Source: Strobilurus pachycystidiatus
Taxonomy: Eukaryota; Basidiomycota; Agaricomycetes; Agaricales; Physalacriaceae
DNA: 64,000 bases
NCBI GenBank assembly: GCA_019915135.1
Contig: JAHLMK010000013.1
Span: 186,001-250,000 of the forward strand
Direction: 5' to 3'
A model generated the notes under the pieces. That model was not told the DNA's origin. It did no database searches and worked only from the letters and a program-made list of their open reading frames with translations. Below, in pieces: positions 46,956 through 57,952 of this stretch; within the stretch, counting starts at the first letter, position 1, and every line of letters begins with the position of its first letter. The translations under genes were made by a program, and so were the position numbers.

Positions 46956-49034
46956 ATGACTGCTGGTGTCTTTGTCTACTACTGCTCTGGCCACGGCGAG
47001 TATGAAATACATGCTCGTTACTGCGCAATAACCGCTCACTAGGCTATGGACACGCCACACGGGTATCCGCCTTCACCTGCCACCTCCTCAAACTGCCGCT
47101 CGAGCGGCGTCCGACCGTCCACATCGTGTCCTCTGCACCGACGCACGTTTTCTCAGACAGTATCGCCTTGGGCGCGCTATATCGCTATGCAGAAATCGAT
47201 CCAGTCATCGTGCAACCTCTCGCGTACGTCTCTGCCCTCCCTCTACATTGCCGCGGCATGACGCCCTGTTAGATACCGCGTCGATCGACAGAAAAGCGTG
47301 CAAGTCCTCAAGGCGTTTCTAGCGAAGAAAGACGTCTTACTTGAGACCGAGCGTCAATGGCTGAACAGCATAAATGCTCGTTGCGTCCTCAGCGACGCCG
47401 CTTTTCTGGGATGGTGAGCCTGATTCCTGGCTGTTGTCCCGCATCGTTCATATTCCATGATTAGTCAAGCCGCCAAGGTAGCAGGAATTCCCTCGGCTCT
47501 AATCACGAACTTCACCTTCGACTCCGTCTACAGTTATCTCGCGACGACCTTCGTTGACAGCTCGCCCAACCTGCAGCCTGTTCATCCCCTAGATTCCCTT
47601 CTTCCAGACACACCTGTTCCAGACTCTGACCTGATGCCTTTGGTTGAGCATCTACACTCTGGCTACCGATGCGCGGACCTGCTTCTTCTCTTGCCTGGCA
47701 ATATACCCATACCCTCGTTCTCCATTGATCCTGTCCTTCCTGCGTCACGATGGGTCGATACCAAGACGAACAGGTTCTTCTCTGATATCGTGTCCCACCT
47801 ATCCTCCGATATGAAGCTCGAGCTCCATCCATCTATCCCATTTCCGTCAGCGTCTCCACTCTCTGCGAAAGTCATCCCGCGGCTAGTAAAGCATGCTCCA
47901 CTTCTTGTACGTCCTCCAACAGCGCCGTACACCCTTCAAGGTCGTTCCAGTCTTCTTTCATCGATCGGCGTTCCTTCTGGACTCCATGATCCGGCGACCA
48001 CCAAAATCTTGATTGTATCTTTTGGTGGGCAAGTCTTCCGCACGCCCAGTCGATCTAGCAGCAGGACGCAAAGTCGAAGAGCGAGTTGTGACATCACTCC
48101 CGACAATCACTTTCCCGGCCTTGGCATAGTCGTTGACACAATTCCTTCGAACGTTTCTACTCAGACTCTCAGCCGTGAGAGCACCTCCTCAGGCTCCGAA
48201 GAATTCCAGGGACCTAGTCTATCACAAGTTTCTGTGCAGAACTCGCCATCCACGCCTGAAAAGCTTGAAGACTATCAAGTCACCTCCCCTCGCATTGCGA
48301 CCTCCTCTCATCTCTGGATTCCAGGCGCACCACCAGCCTTCAAGCCCTTGACGTTTCCTAGCAGAGCTACAGCTTCGCCTATCTGTCCTACTTTTGCTAC
48401 GATCCCGCCGACTCCGATTATCGACCATAATGTCGATTTTATTCAGGAGCACGAGCCTCGCTTGCTGCCTGACGAGTCATGGATAGCCATCGTCTGTGGT
48501 GTCACCAAAGAGCAGTGGCAGTCGCAGGGTGCTTCTGACTCCGAGCTCCCTGATGGATTCTACCTCGCCCCAAAGAATGTCTACATGCCCGATCTCACAG
48601 CCGTCGCTGACGTTCTTCTCGGAAAGCTGGTAACTATCCCTGCTTTGCTTCTTTGTGGCTCTATGGTGATGTCGAGCACAGGGCTATGGAACTGTAGCGG
48701 AATGTGTCGATGCGCAGACTTCGTTTGTTTACGGTCAGTATCTTTGCCTCTGCTGACATCTTCGTCTAATCAAGGGTTCTTAGTATCCCGACCATTGTTT
48801 ATTGAGGAGCACGGTCTTCGACTTTTGTTGGACAACGAAGGCGTTGGGATGGAGTTGTCGCGCGATTCTTATGAGGCGGGTGACTGGGCGGACACCGTTC
48901 AGGAAGCATGGCTCAAAGGCAAAGGCGCCAAGGCGAAACAGCGTCAGGCCGGCGGCAGTCACTTGAGGCAGGAGCAAGCAGGGCAGTTGGCCAGCTCCTT
49001 TGTGGATTGGGTTGACGATTGTTGGCGCCTTTGA
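46956..49034 (+). CDS. Glycosyltransferase-like protein related to L-arabinokinase N-terminus
   Basis: Six exons (46956-46995, 47043-47223, 47273-47413, 47465-48629, 48682-48733, 48784-49034) give 609 residues. The start MTAGVFVYYCSGHGYGHATR, then VHIVSSAPTHVF, YRVDRQKSVQVLKAFL, CVLSDAAFLGCQAAKVAGIP and FTFDSVYSYL match the GT-B-like N-terminal half of plant L-arabinokinase and its fungal stand-alone homologues. Later blocks are ILIVSFGGQVF, a Ser-rich insert (about residues 320-410), NVYMPDLTAVADVLLGKLGYGTVAE and RPLFIEEHGL, the usual nucleotide-sugar site of this fold. No kinase domain follows. Probably cytosolic; donor and acceptor unknown. Intron 1 (46996-47042) uses a GCGAGT donor; the nearby GT donor would put the next exon in the wrong frame. 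Confidence 0.85.
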
Positions 49035-49112
49035 TCATAATGCAAGGTGGATGAAGATCTACATATAATTTGGCAGAGATACGCCGGACTCTTATCATAC
49101 TATACGCCTAAT

Positions 49113-49158
49113 CCTTGAGTTCTAATGATACAAGTCCTTGATTTCTAATGATACAAGT
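49113..49158. repeat. Tandem 23-base duplication
   Basis: Two head-to-tail 23-base units (49113-49135, 49136-49158) differ at one position. They lie between the convergent 3' ends of the glycosyltransferase gene and the next minus-strand gene. Confidence 0.75.
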
Positions 49159-49209
49159 CCAATGGTGATACAGTCGCATGTATGTAGACAGAAGCTCTGT
49201 ACAACGATA

Positions 49210-49944
49210 TCAATCATGACTGACGGTGACTGTTTCAGTCCTCTTGTAGCCAATGAAAAAGAAGGGGAGATCAAGACCAATAACGCGGCGGAATATTGTC
49301 TTCTTCTTCTTGTACTTCTTCTCCTTACGTGACGCGAGGGGCGCAAGGGGAGGAGAAGGTCCAGCGTGGAATGAGTGATGGCGTGGCGTGTACGGGGGCG
49401 GTGCCAAATCTTTGTCTTCGCCATCAGAGTTGTCATTCTTCGACGAAGCGGAGCGCGCTGAGCACAATGATGCGGAGCGCCGACGTGGCACAGTACGCTG
49501 TGCATTTGGATCTCCACCAGACGAAGATGAGGCGTGACGCTCGGCAGATATAGCCTCTCTCTGAGCGACGTCCCGCTGGATAGCTTCGAGAGCTGTGTCC
49601 ATGGAGTAATCCATGCGGTGGAAGGGGTCCATATGTTGAGCTAGAGAAGTGGTGGGGATGTATTCCGGATGAGACCCCAGGGTTGAGCGATTGAAAGCAT
49701 TGCCACTGTGGCTTTGCATCGCGCGATTGAACACGTCGTCGTGCATGTGCAGTGCACGGTTCATGGCATCGTCGTGGCTTTGCATGATACTGTTAAAGGA
49801 GTCGTCCTGCCTCTGTAGCATTTGCTGGTAAGGGTCCTGCCTGGAAGTGCTAGGAAAGACAGTGGAGTGTGGCGCTAGAGAGACGTCGCCGTCTCCCCAT
49901 TCCCATTTCTTCTTCCCAATGTGTGCAGTCGCGTGCCAGGGCAT
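49210..49944 (-). CDS. Uncharacterised protein with 11-residue repeats and basic tail
   Basis: A single-exon frame of 244 residues on minus. I chose ATG 49944 (MPWHATAHIGKKKWEWGDGD), though the frame stays open further upstream. Residues about 40-85 hold four imperfect 11-residue repeats of the pattern Q/H-x-x-D-D-x-x-N-x-x-(M/L): RQDDSFNSIMQ, SHDDAMNRALH, MHDDVFNRAMQ, SHSGNAFNRST. Then a Ser-rich, acidic linker (SSSGGDPN, DNSDGEDKDL) with APPPYTP and a very basic segment (SRKEKKYKKKKTIFRR) before a hydrophobic end (VIGLDLPFFFIGYK). No known domain. Hendecad repeats could form a coiled coil and the basic-plus-hydrophobic tail could contact membrane. Function unknown. Confidence 0.6.
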   Translation of the reverse strand: MPWHATAHIGKKKWEWGDGDVSLAPHSTVFPSTSRQDPYQQMLQRQDDSFNSIMQSHDDAMNRALHMHDDVFNRAMQSHSGNAFNRSTLGSHPEYIPTTSLAQHMDPFHRMDYSMDTALEAIQRDVAQREAISAERHASSSSGGDPNAQRTVPRRRSASLCSARSASSKNDNSDGEDKDLAPPPYTPRHHSFHAGPSPPLAPLASRKEKKYKKKKTIFRRVIGLDLPFFFIGYKRTETVTVSHD

Positions 49945-51374
49945 TTCTACAAGGGCAATATGGGTGAGGGCGAAGGAGAATGAAGGGTAGGTTGAGTGGT
50001 CGGTGGTGTGAACGAGAAAAGGCCAGCGCTTATTTAGGCCATCGAGATATCCAGCACGTGAAAAGAGCCGAGCTGACCAGGTGATGGCTGTCAAGGAAAC
50101 ACATTCAGCGCTCACAGTGAGCGTTCAACAATAGCGAACCAGGTTGAACAGTGGCGATCCTAACTGTAAGATGAGGCTGTGAGAGGAGTATGTTTCCAGA
50201 GGAAATCGACCCTGATCGGCAGAAACGGCGGACTCAAAGACAGCCGTCGGCTTCTGTGCGTGCCGAGCCAGTCCTTGCAGTCAAAATTCAAACTCCACAG
50301 GACCGAAATCCGGCAAGCCGAGAGCGTCGGCAACAAGGCAACGCCGCCGGCATTCTTGCCTTGACAGACCTACATTCACGAAGATCCCAAGCAGAAGGAC
50401 AGTACTGTAAGGTCCTTCAACGGGCACTCTATGTTTGTGCCGAGGATCAGATGAAGTCGTCAAGTCACGGTGCCTGCAAGTTTTCCCTTTCCTGTGTCGA
50501 GATTGTTGAGTTGACTCAACCCGGCTTGCATCTTCAGAACCCGAATTATAGCTTTCTTAACCCAGTCGACTGAAGGTGCCATCAAATGCATAATTTCACG
50601 TCCAGAAGACTCGCCCGGTGAACATGGTACGAGAATGACGCCCACTACATCGTCTTCCGAGTCAGCTTTGCCCATTTGGCATACATCTCCAGTACGCATG
50701 GAGCTACATCGTGGTGTCTCCCACTGGAACCCTGAATAACGCGCGGGACGCGCTTAGAACTGGGCACGATGCACGCGCCAAACAAGCAAGATCTGACTTC
50801 TCTTTCCACACCGGCTCCCTCAGTTCTCCGGTATCGTGTGGATGACATGGTTGACTGGCGCTTACCTCTCATACGAGCCGTCTGTCTGCGCTGTGCTTTT
50901 ATTGAAAAGGTCAGCAGATTCAACTGGTGGGCACAGTATTCTGAATTCACAAAGTCTTCGCCTGAGTATAGCGCCCTGTTGAAGTTCCGTCAATCTGAAA
51001 CTCCCATTTGACTTGTCAAAGGTGGGGCCTAACGTGACTCCCTGCCAACTCTGCGCAGAGTGAGATCGTCTTTTGCCAGCTCTTGCCAAGTCGCAATCCT
51101 TCCGGCCTTGCATTGGATGTCTCTATGATCTCTTTCCGGCATGGTTTTCGTGTGAAGGTGAAACTTTCATTTTCCTCATCACGCTTGCGGCGGCGGCGGC
51201 AGCAGGGGCGCTAAATTCGAGCTTCGTTTTCTAGTCGTCGAAGCTCTAATCGCTGTGATGATGCGCCGGTGTATTGTCTTCTCATGAATAAAACTTCAAT
51301 GCTGTCTGCCAAACACTCGCGTCCGATGGTATCCTTGTTTGACAAGCTAGTGGGGGCCGTTGGTTTTGTGGGTC
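49945..51374. other. Intergenic region, small frame of unknown status
   Basis: A plus-strand frame at 50190-50573 (127 codons) has an ordinary composition but no recognisable motif, so I do not call it. A GGCGGC-type GC-rich run lies near 51187-51205. The end of the region is the promoter of secreted gene D. Confidence 0.4.
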
Positions 51375-51380
51375 TATAAA
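51375..51380 (+). promoter_or_regulatory. TATA box of secreted gene D
   Basis: TATAAA followed by GG, 61 bases before the ATG, in the same position as in the paralogues A and B. Confidence 0.55.
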
Positions 51381-51435
51381 GGACGCCAGGACTCGGGGAA
51401 ACAAACATCCTCTTAGGACCCCACACTCATTCAAT

Positions 51436-52761
51436 ATGTTCTCAAGCGGTAGGTCGCTCGCTTGACCCGAGCATACATGCCCTAATCCTTGATGATCTTT
51501 CGCGTCCTTAGTTCTTGCCGTGTTTCCAGTCCTGTTCAGCGTTTGTTTTGCGGCTGTACTGCCCGATCTTCTCCAGTGTATGTATCACTGTAATTCTTCC
51601 CTCTTGTTTATCTTGTTGAACACAAGTGTAGACAACGCTGGACGCTCCCTGACCTCTAGGGCGGTAGCACCAACGTTGTCCTTGGCAGATGCGCAATGGA
51701 TTTGGACAGGCGAAGAGAGCGCCGCAGGTGGTGCAGCCCCCATTGGCTCTCGTCCCTTCCGGAAGACTCTGTGCCCTACCAAGTGCCCAGTCTGCGCCAC
51801 CGTCCTCATCTCGACGTTAGTTTTATAGTCTGTGCCCGGCATCACTTAGCTGACCTGCAACTTTAGAGACAATGCCTATGACTTGTACGTCAACGGCGTC
51901 TACCTCGGCGGGGGCCAGGATTTCACGACCGCGCAAGTCTACACTGTCGCTCTCAAAGAATCTGGAGACAATGTCTTCGCCGTCAACGCCACCAACACCG
52001 GCGGGCCTGCTGGTGTCATTGCTACAATTCTGGTCGAGTACACGGATGGTACATCTGAGACCTTCAACACAGATTCTTCGTGGAAGACTCTCCAGTCCGC
52101 AACTCCGTCTGGGTTCCAAGATCCCGCCACGGATGATTCAACTTGGATTTCTGCAACCCAGGAAGGCGCAGATGGCGTAGCGCCATGGGGTCGGACACAG
52201 AATCCCCCTCTCCTTGACCTGACGAAGGCAAATTGGATCTGGACAAACGAGGTTGTCCTAGGATCAGCACCTATTGGTGCTCGTGCTTTCCGGAAGACCA
52301 TCACGGAGCCATGCGGCAAGAAAGCCGTCTGTGCCAAGGTGGTAATAACCGCGTACGTTCTGGCTCCCTTTCTGCACTGCTCTGCCGAGAAGTTGACCTT
52401 GCTTCACAGCGACAACGAATACACACTCTATGTCAACGGCGCGACCGTTGGCAGCGGTGCTGATTTCACGAAGGCTCAGGCGTACTCCATCACCCAACTT
52501 GATTCTGACGAGAACGTTTTTGCCGTGAATGGGGTCAATGTGCCTCCAGGAGGACCGGCAGGGTTGATCGCGATAATCTCTATCGCGTACAGCGATGGAA
52601 CGTCCAAGACTTTTGTTACTGATAACACTTGGAAGGCGTTCACAGGTGTCCCGGCTGGGTTCGAGCAGCCTGATTACAATGATGGCTCTTGGCCTTCAGC
52701 CACAGTTCTTGGGCCGTACGGAATTCCGCCTTGGGGAAACGTCGCTATCCCCCCGGCTTGA
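51436..52761 (+). CDS. Secreted tandem beta-sandwich repeat protein, copy D (intact)
   Basis: Five exons (51436-51448, 51512-51577, 51632-51815, 51867-52352, 52410-52761) splice to 366 residues. A signal peptide, MFSSVLAVFPVLFSVCFAA, is followed by repeat 1 (WIWTGEESAAGG, PIGSRPFRKTL, YDLYVNGVYLGGG, FAVNATNTGG, YTDGTSETFNTDSSWKTL) and repeat 2 (WIWTNEVVLGSAPIG, FRKTITEPCG, YTLYVNGATVGSG, FAVNGVNVPPGG, YSDGTSKTFVTDNTWKAF). The two repeats share the same order of motifs, so the protein arose by internal duplication. The fold is probably a galactose-binding-like jelly roll, an extracellular carbohydrate or cell-wall binder. No catalytic residues are evident. This is the best reference copy for the family; its last intron (52353-52409) is 57 bases and open in frame, so retention would also give a full-length protein. 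Confidence 0.87.
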
Positions 52762-53361
52762 AGGAATGTGCCGATGTCTGAATATCAGCCAAAGAGTATA
52801 TACCTGCTCCTGCCGAACATTTTGTCGCTCGTTTACTACCACTGTCTTCGTATATACCTTAGGTTATACTTACCTGTAAACTGCTTGTCTGCCTTTCAAG
52901 TTGACCCAATCGTTACTCGTTGTTCAATTCATATCTTATCAAGGACTCAAGCAGACTATGCTGCTCTTTGACATGTTTTGACATACGAAAACTGTTTTAG
53001 GATCGATATGACTTGCAGGGACGCGCAAAAACTTGTACTTTCCGCACATGGACTCGGACGCGTGGGAAGAGAAATGCTCGGCCAGCCCGGTCCGAGCCAC
53101 TCTTTGACTTCTTGCTACCACGTCTGGCGCACATCGAGTCGCCCTTTGACGACGAGTAGAGCCCTGCCTCTCTAACGACGAGCTCGGAGCAGAACCCTGA
53201 TCATCTCGCTGGCTGCCCGTTTTGGCAATTATCTTCACGACTCATCACGATCAATTGTGGACCGGACAATGGCCTCAGCCCAAGTGTGGACTGGCCATTG
53301 TTGGCTATAAAATACATCGCAGGTGAGCAATTCTCCCCATTCTCATTTTCTCTCTCATCCA
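52762..53361. other. Intergenic; clp1 promoter region
   Basis: The only clear element is TATAAAA at 53306-53312, 56 bases before the clp1 start. Otherwise it holds the 3' flank of secreted gene D. Confidence 0.5.
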
Positions 53362-54525
53362 ATGGCCCCAGCAAAGCTGACTTTTCTGTCCTTCGTCCCA
53401 GGCAATGCGCCCAGCCTGAGCAGCAACAATGGACGTCCTCTGGAACGCGAAATCGACAGAGCTGTCCTGGTCAATGTTGCTCCTGACCGCGAAGATCTGC
53501 TCCTCAGCGACACGCCAATTGAACAGCTGCGCTATCAGCTTAGGATTCGCAGTGCCTCGCCGCAAGCGTATGTAGTGTTTGTTATCTTTCTGTCCCTTGC
53601 CTGATCTTCTGGCAGCACTTGGCTCAAACAATATACACGCGATCAAGACAAGAAGCTTCCGCGGGGAAATATCAGAACATCTGTTCTTATTGGCAAACCA
53701 TCACCAGACGAGAACGCATCCGAACATGCAACTGACATTGCTACACGTCGTCGCGTGCTCTCTGCCTCGTCGGGCTCCCCTGGCGCCATGCTCAACATCA
53801 GCAACCGCATCCTAGTCCCCGACCTCAACGGAAATGTCTTTGACACGTGGGGTTCTGGACCACTGAGCACTCTGGACAAGCTCATCTCACCACGTCCCCT
53901 CGGGCCAACCCATGTCCTCGTTGTCGTTCAGCAAGATGACTCCGGCACTTCGCCGCGCGCGGTCTACAGCCAGAGCCTTCAAGTCGCGGTCAATGACCTT
54001 CTCTTCACGCTCAATGCACCCAACCTTTCATCATCTCTCCCACCGCGTATGTTCAAAGAACTTGCCCGTGTTGGCGTCAAGGTTCCCCACCTCGAGTCGT
54101 TCAGGGCCCTCGTTGTGTTCATGCACACCCAGAACCAGGCAGCGTTGATCCGCGCTATCGTTCCCGAGTGGATGCGCGACATTATCCATACCCTTGCGAT
54201 TCCGAAGCCGTGCCCGTCTGCGCCATCTCCGGAGAAGAGAAAGATCAAAATCCTTGGAATGCTGTCCCTCGGAGCGGGCTCCACCGCGAGTGTTGACAGC
54301 ACTAGCTGTGGTCACGAAGCGCAGGTGGATGCTATTGCGAAGGAAGTGGCCGAGGTGGCACAGGAATTGGGGTCTAATCCCCTTGTGCACGTGAGTGTAG
54401 GCCTCAACGGGCTTCGCGATAACTTGGATTTTGTTGGATGTTATATGCACGACCTTTGGGTCGAGCTGGACATGGTACAAGATGTGTTGATCCGGGCAAT
54501 CACGCATACTTCTAGGTCCGAGTGA
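53362..54525 (+). CDS. clp1: Clp1-like protein (clampless1), sexual development regulator
   Basis: Two exons (53362-53567, 53616-54525) give 371 residues. Diagnostic blocks are LNISNRILVPDLNGNVFDTW, GSGPLSTLDKLISPRPLGPT, VLVVVQQDDSGTSPRAVYSQ, FTLNAPNLSSSLPPRM, VKVPHLESFRALVVFMHT, LIRAIVPEWMRDIIH and a C-terminal LRDNLDFVGCY..LWVELDMVQDVLIRA. These match Coprinopsis Clp1 and Ustilago Clp1. In those fungi the gene is induced by the homeodomain mating-type heterodimer and is needed for clamp-cell formation and dikaryon growth. No enzymatic motif is known; it acts as a regulator in the nucleus and cytoplasm. A TATAAAA box precedes it. The next gene downstream on the same strand is a Zn2Cys6 regulator. 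The clp1 name is by homology. Confidence 0.9.
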
Positions 54526-54999
54526 TCGTCAGCTTTTGTATTATATTGTTCACCGCACATCTAATCTCGACAACTCTCACTTGTACATACCAAATATTTA
54601 CCATGCATAACATACTAAATCCTGAAATGCTGGCTGCTACGTCAGCTAATATTATTTGGTGAAGCTGCGTCGCACCAGTGGCCTACAGGCTGACTGTTGC
54701 TTGCGTACTTTGCTGTACTTTGGGATTTGGTCAGCTAATACGATGAGCGTCAATGATGATGCCGCATTCCTCCCGCATTCGGAGGTAATAGAAACGCGCT
54801 CAATGCTAGGTATCCTAGGTTTTCAGTCCGTTCTCTACTGTCACGGTAAAACAGTGTTCAAAACACTAGTATTAGTAACTACTGTCGGCGGAGTGAGACA
54901 CGCAATTGCCACGGCCATCAGGAAATCAACCGGACCGATCATCCGAACCTCTATCCTGAACCCCCACCATCGCCGGTAGCAGCTCTTGCCTTGTCGAGG
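54526..54999. other. Intergenic between clp1 and the transcription factor gene
   Basis: A frame of 107 codons at 54656-54979 has no motif and ends just before the next start codon; I take it as chance. No conserved element recognised. Confidence 0.4.
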
Positions 55000-57952
55000 A
55001 TGTACTCAGAAGAAAGCGACTCCAGTCCGAGAGCGCCCAAACGAGCCAAACGCACGCAGAACGCCTGTGATTCCTGCCGAAAGAGGAAAAGTACGCTCAT
55101 CATAATTCGCCTAATTGACATCCATTCACACATATCCTCACCAGCGAAATGTTCATCCATCCTGACTTCTCATAATCTGCGGGCTGATTGACTGATATTA
55201 GGTGATAGTGCCAAGATGCCCGACAATAAATGCACCACCTGTCGATCACTGGGAATTCGATGTACTCACGAAATGCCACCCAAAGTAAGCTCATAAGTCT
55301 CAATACATCCAGTCCTTCACAAAGCTCGACCTACAGAAACGCGGGCGAAAGAACAGGTTTGTTTGAACACCCCCTTTGTCAAGATGAATGATTCAGCATC
55401 CGTACAGCTATGTTGCGTCTCTAGAACAGCGCGTCGCTCTATTGGAGGAAACTTTGCGTAAAGTGCGTTCGATCTTCGCTAGATGTTGCAAGCCACATCA
55501 ACCATAATACCATCAAAGTCTAGCAATAACGAAAGTGCCTTCGAAAGTTCGGATAATACGTCGACTCCAGACTCTTCTTTGCCTGAACTGGAACCGGAAC
55601 CTCAAGTTGATGGCCATGGCGTCGGATCCGAGGCTGATCTCGAATATCTCGATGTCATGTCGCACCTCCAGCAACTGAAAATAACAAAGATTGAAGACAC
55701 ATATTTTGGTCCATCGAGCGCCATGTACTTTATGACCAAGGTGATGGATCTCAAGGGCATCCAGCCGACTGCCTTTCCTCTTAGAAGACAGTGTCAGAGA
55801 CCTCAAAATTTTTGGCCGGTGCGTCCCTGCATAATATACGACACGATAGCGTTGTAACCTAAATCCTAGTGGGAACGCCGATCTCTGCCAATGCGTCGTC
55901 CACAGTTCGCGTTCCCGGAGCCCAGTCTCTTCAATGACCTGATAAACCTTTATTTCACGACTTTACATCGATATTTACCATTACTGCACGAGCCCACATT
56001 TCGTCGAGACATTGCCACTGGCTTGCATCTGGAGGACAGGCGCTTCGGTGCGGTGACGCTACTCGTTTGTGCGCTAGCAGCGCGGCAGTCACACGATCCT
56101 CGGGCGTTTGTGGATGCGGCATTCGGGCAGTCGGCTGGATGGCAGTGGTACGCACAGGTGATAGTAGTGCCTCCGACGTCGCTGGAGCGCATGCACATCT
56201 ATGATATACAGCGATCTTGTGTAAGCTGTTTTGCTTCACTCGTGTATATCGATGCATTGATTATTGGATACTCAGCTCGTCGCGGAGTTCCTCTCAGGGA
56301 CTTCGTCGCCACAGGCTGGCTGGCATGAAATCGGGAATGCTATACGAACCTGTCTTATGCTGGGATATCACCGACTTAGGCCCCATCCACCGACGGTAGA
56401 GAGCGAACTGCAGAAGAGAGCATTCTGGTGATGGGTCCGATCCTCCTTTCGGGTCAACTTACTTAAAACTGTGTAGGTGTGCATATCTTCTTGATCACCA
56501 ACTCAGTTTCTATAACGGACGTCCACCCTCTACTCGAGACGAAGAGTATGCTTGATTCTCAATTCTTCGTCATTTGCTGATTTGTTCACAGTATCGATCA
56601 AGAGTTTCCTTTGAACTGTGATGACAAATACTGGGAAACGACGCCACCTTTCCAGCAGCCGCCTCATGAAGCTACCCGCATGCAATACTTTCATCTCCAC
56701 CTCAAGCTTACTCAAATAATGTCTTTTGCCTCACGAACACTATATTCCATCCGCAAATCCAAGGAAGCTGTTGGGCTCGTCGGCAATTGGCTGAGAAAAC
56801 ACGTATCAGTTCTTGATTCAATGTTGAACAATTGGTTCTCGTCCATACCATCCCATCGTGAGCTTCCACCCCCTCTCTCACGTCGACAACAACTCAAGAT
56901 ACGGAACTGCAGTGCGCTGGGACCCGCAGTCCCGGCTGAACCCCTTCTCCCAAGAGTCATCAATATTGTACACCTTGTATTACAACATACAGATTCAGGT
57001 CCACCGTCCGTTCATCAGCAAGGAGTCAGCACTATCGTTGAGCTCCATTGCCTTATGTACAAATGCCGCGCGGTCGTGTGCACGGTTGCTAGAAGTTCGC
57101 CAGCAGACGTGCGGACCCCTCACGAACGTTGGCATGTCTGTGAGTTTGCGGGTCATACTTATTCCTGGCTACATACTCATCCATGTGCTGCGTTGTAGAT
57201 AGCTGCGTTCGCGTCCGGTGTCATCTTAACCTTGAATCTGATGCACAACAAGCAAACCAAAATTGAGGGAGCGTCGGCGAAGGAACTGGAGGATCTCTAC
57301 AGGTGTATGAGGGTTCTCGATCTGTCTTCAACTCGGTATGTTCCATCAGCACACCTCTACTGCTCAATCCACCACTGACGTTGACCATTCTCTTGTAGAT
57401 ATTTCATCTCCAGCTGTCTCATGTGAGCTTTCGCTGCCATCCCAGCTGTCTTGGTCTAACGCCCTAGAGCCTAGTGGCAACTTGGAAATTCTGTCCGGCA
57501 TCGAACTTCCGTCAGAGGTGGGTCAGTCTAGGGTTGATAGCTTACACTCGGAGCTCGCCCTCCACGCATCGTCCGGCTACATTCCGCATGTGGAGGGACA
57601 TAGCCCGCCTACTATTCCAGATTCGAATACACAATCGAATATCGATGTCGATTGCGGATTCGGCCTGCTGCCAGACGTTCCTCTGGACTTAGACATTGGG
57701 GCGCCAGTTGATGTGGACATGCCGCTGCTCTATGATACAACACTGTTCAACACGGACACAGCCCAGAAATGGGTGAATTTCCATCCCGAGTTTCAGTACG
57801 TGATAGACAACCACCTCTTTTCTCTTATACGATTGTCTGACGCGGCCACTTTTAGGTGGGCTGACTGGTTAGACAGCTCCGCCTTTGCGATGGGGACTGA
57901 GATTGCGGCTGCGAGTGATGGGCACGCAGTGACTTACGCATGTGCTCCGTAG
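55000..57952 (+). CDS. Zn2Cys6 transcription factor with fungal-specific domain
   Basis: Exon 1 (55000-55090) ends in CDSCRKRK. A 6-base microexon (55145-55150) plus exon 3 (55202-55284) supplies TKCDSAKMPDNKCTTCRSLGIRC, so the finger reads C-x2-C-x6-C-x9-C-x2-C-x6-C, a complete Zn2Cys6 cluster. Then come RGRKNSYVASLEQRVALLEE (linker and coiled coil), an acidic Ser-rich part and the middle homology domain: FNDLINLYFTTLHRYLPLLH, LLVCALAARQSHDP, NAIRTCLMLGYHRL, FWCAYLLDHQLSFYNGRPP and RPFISKESALS. It is a DNA-binding regulator of unknown targets. About a dozen introns; the last coding exons carry an acidic, Asp/Ser-rich possible activation region (DVDCGFGLLPDVPLDLDIG). Stop TAG 57950-57952. Confidence 0.9.

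Noticed and set aside
50190..50573. 127-codon plus-strand open frame
   Set aside because: No motif, no paralogue in the window and no intron structure; not supportable.
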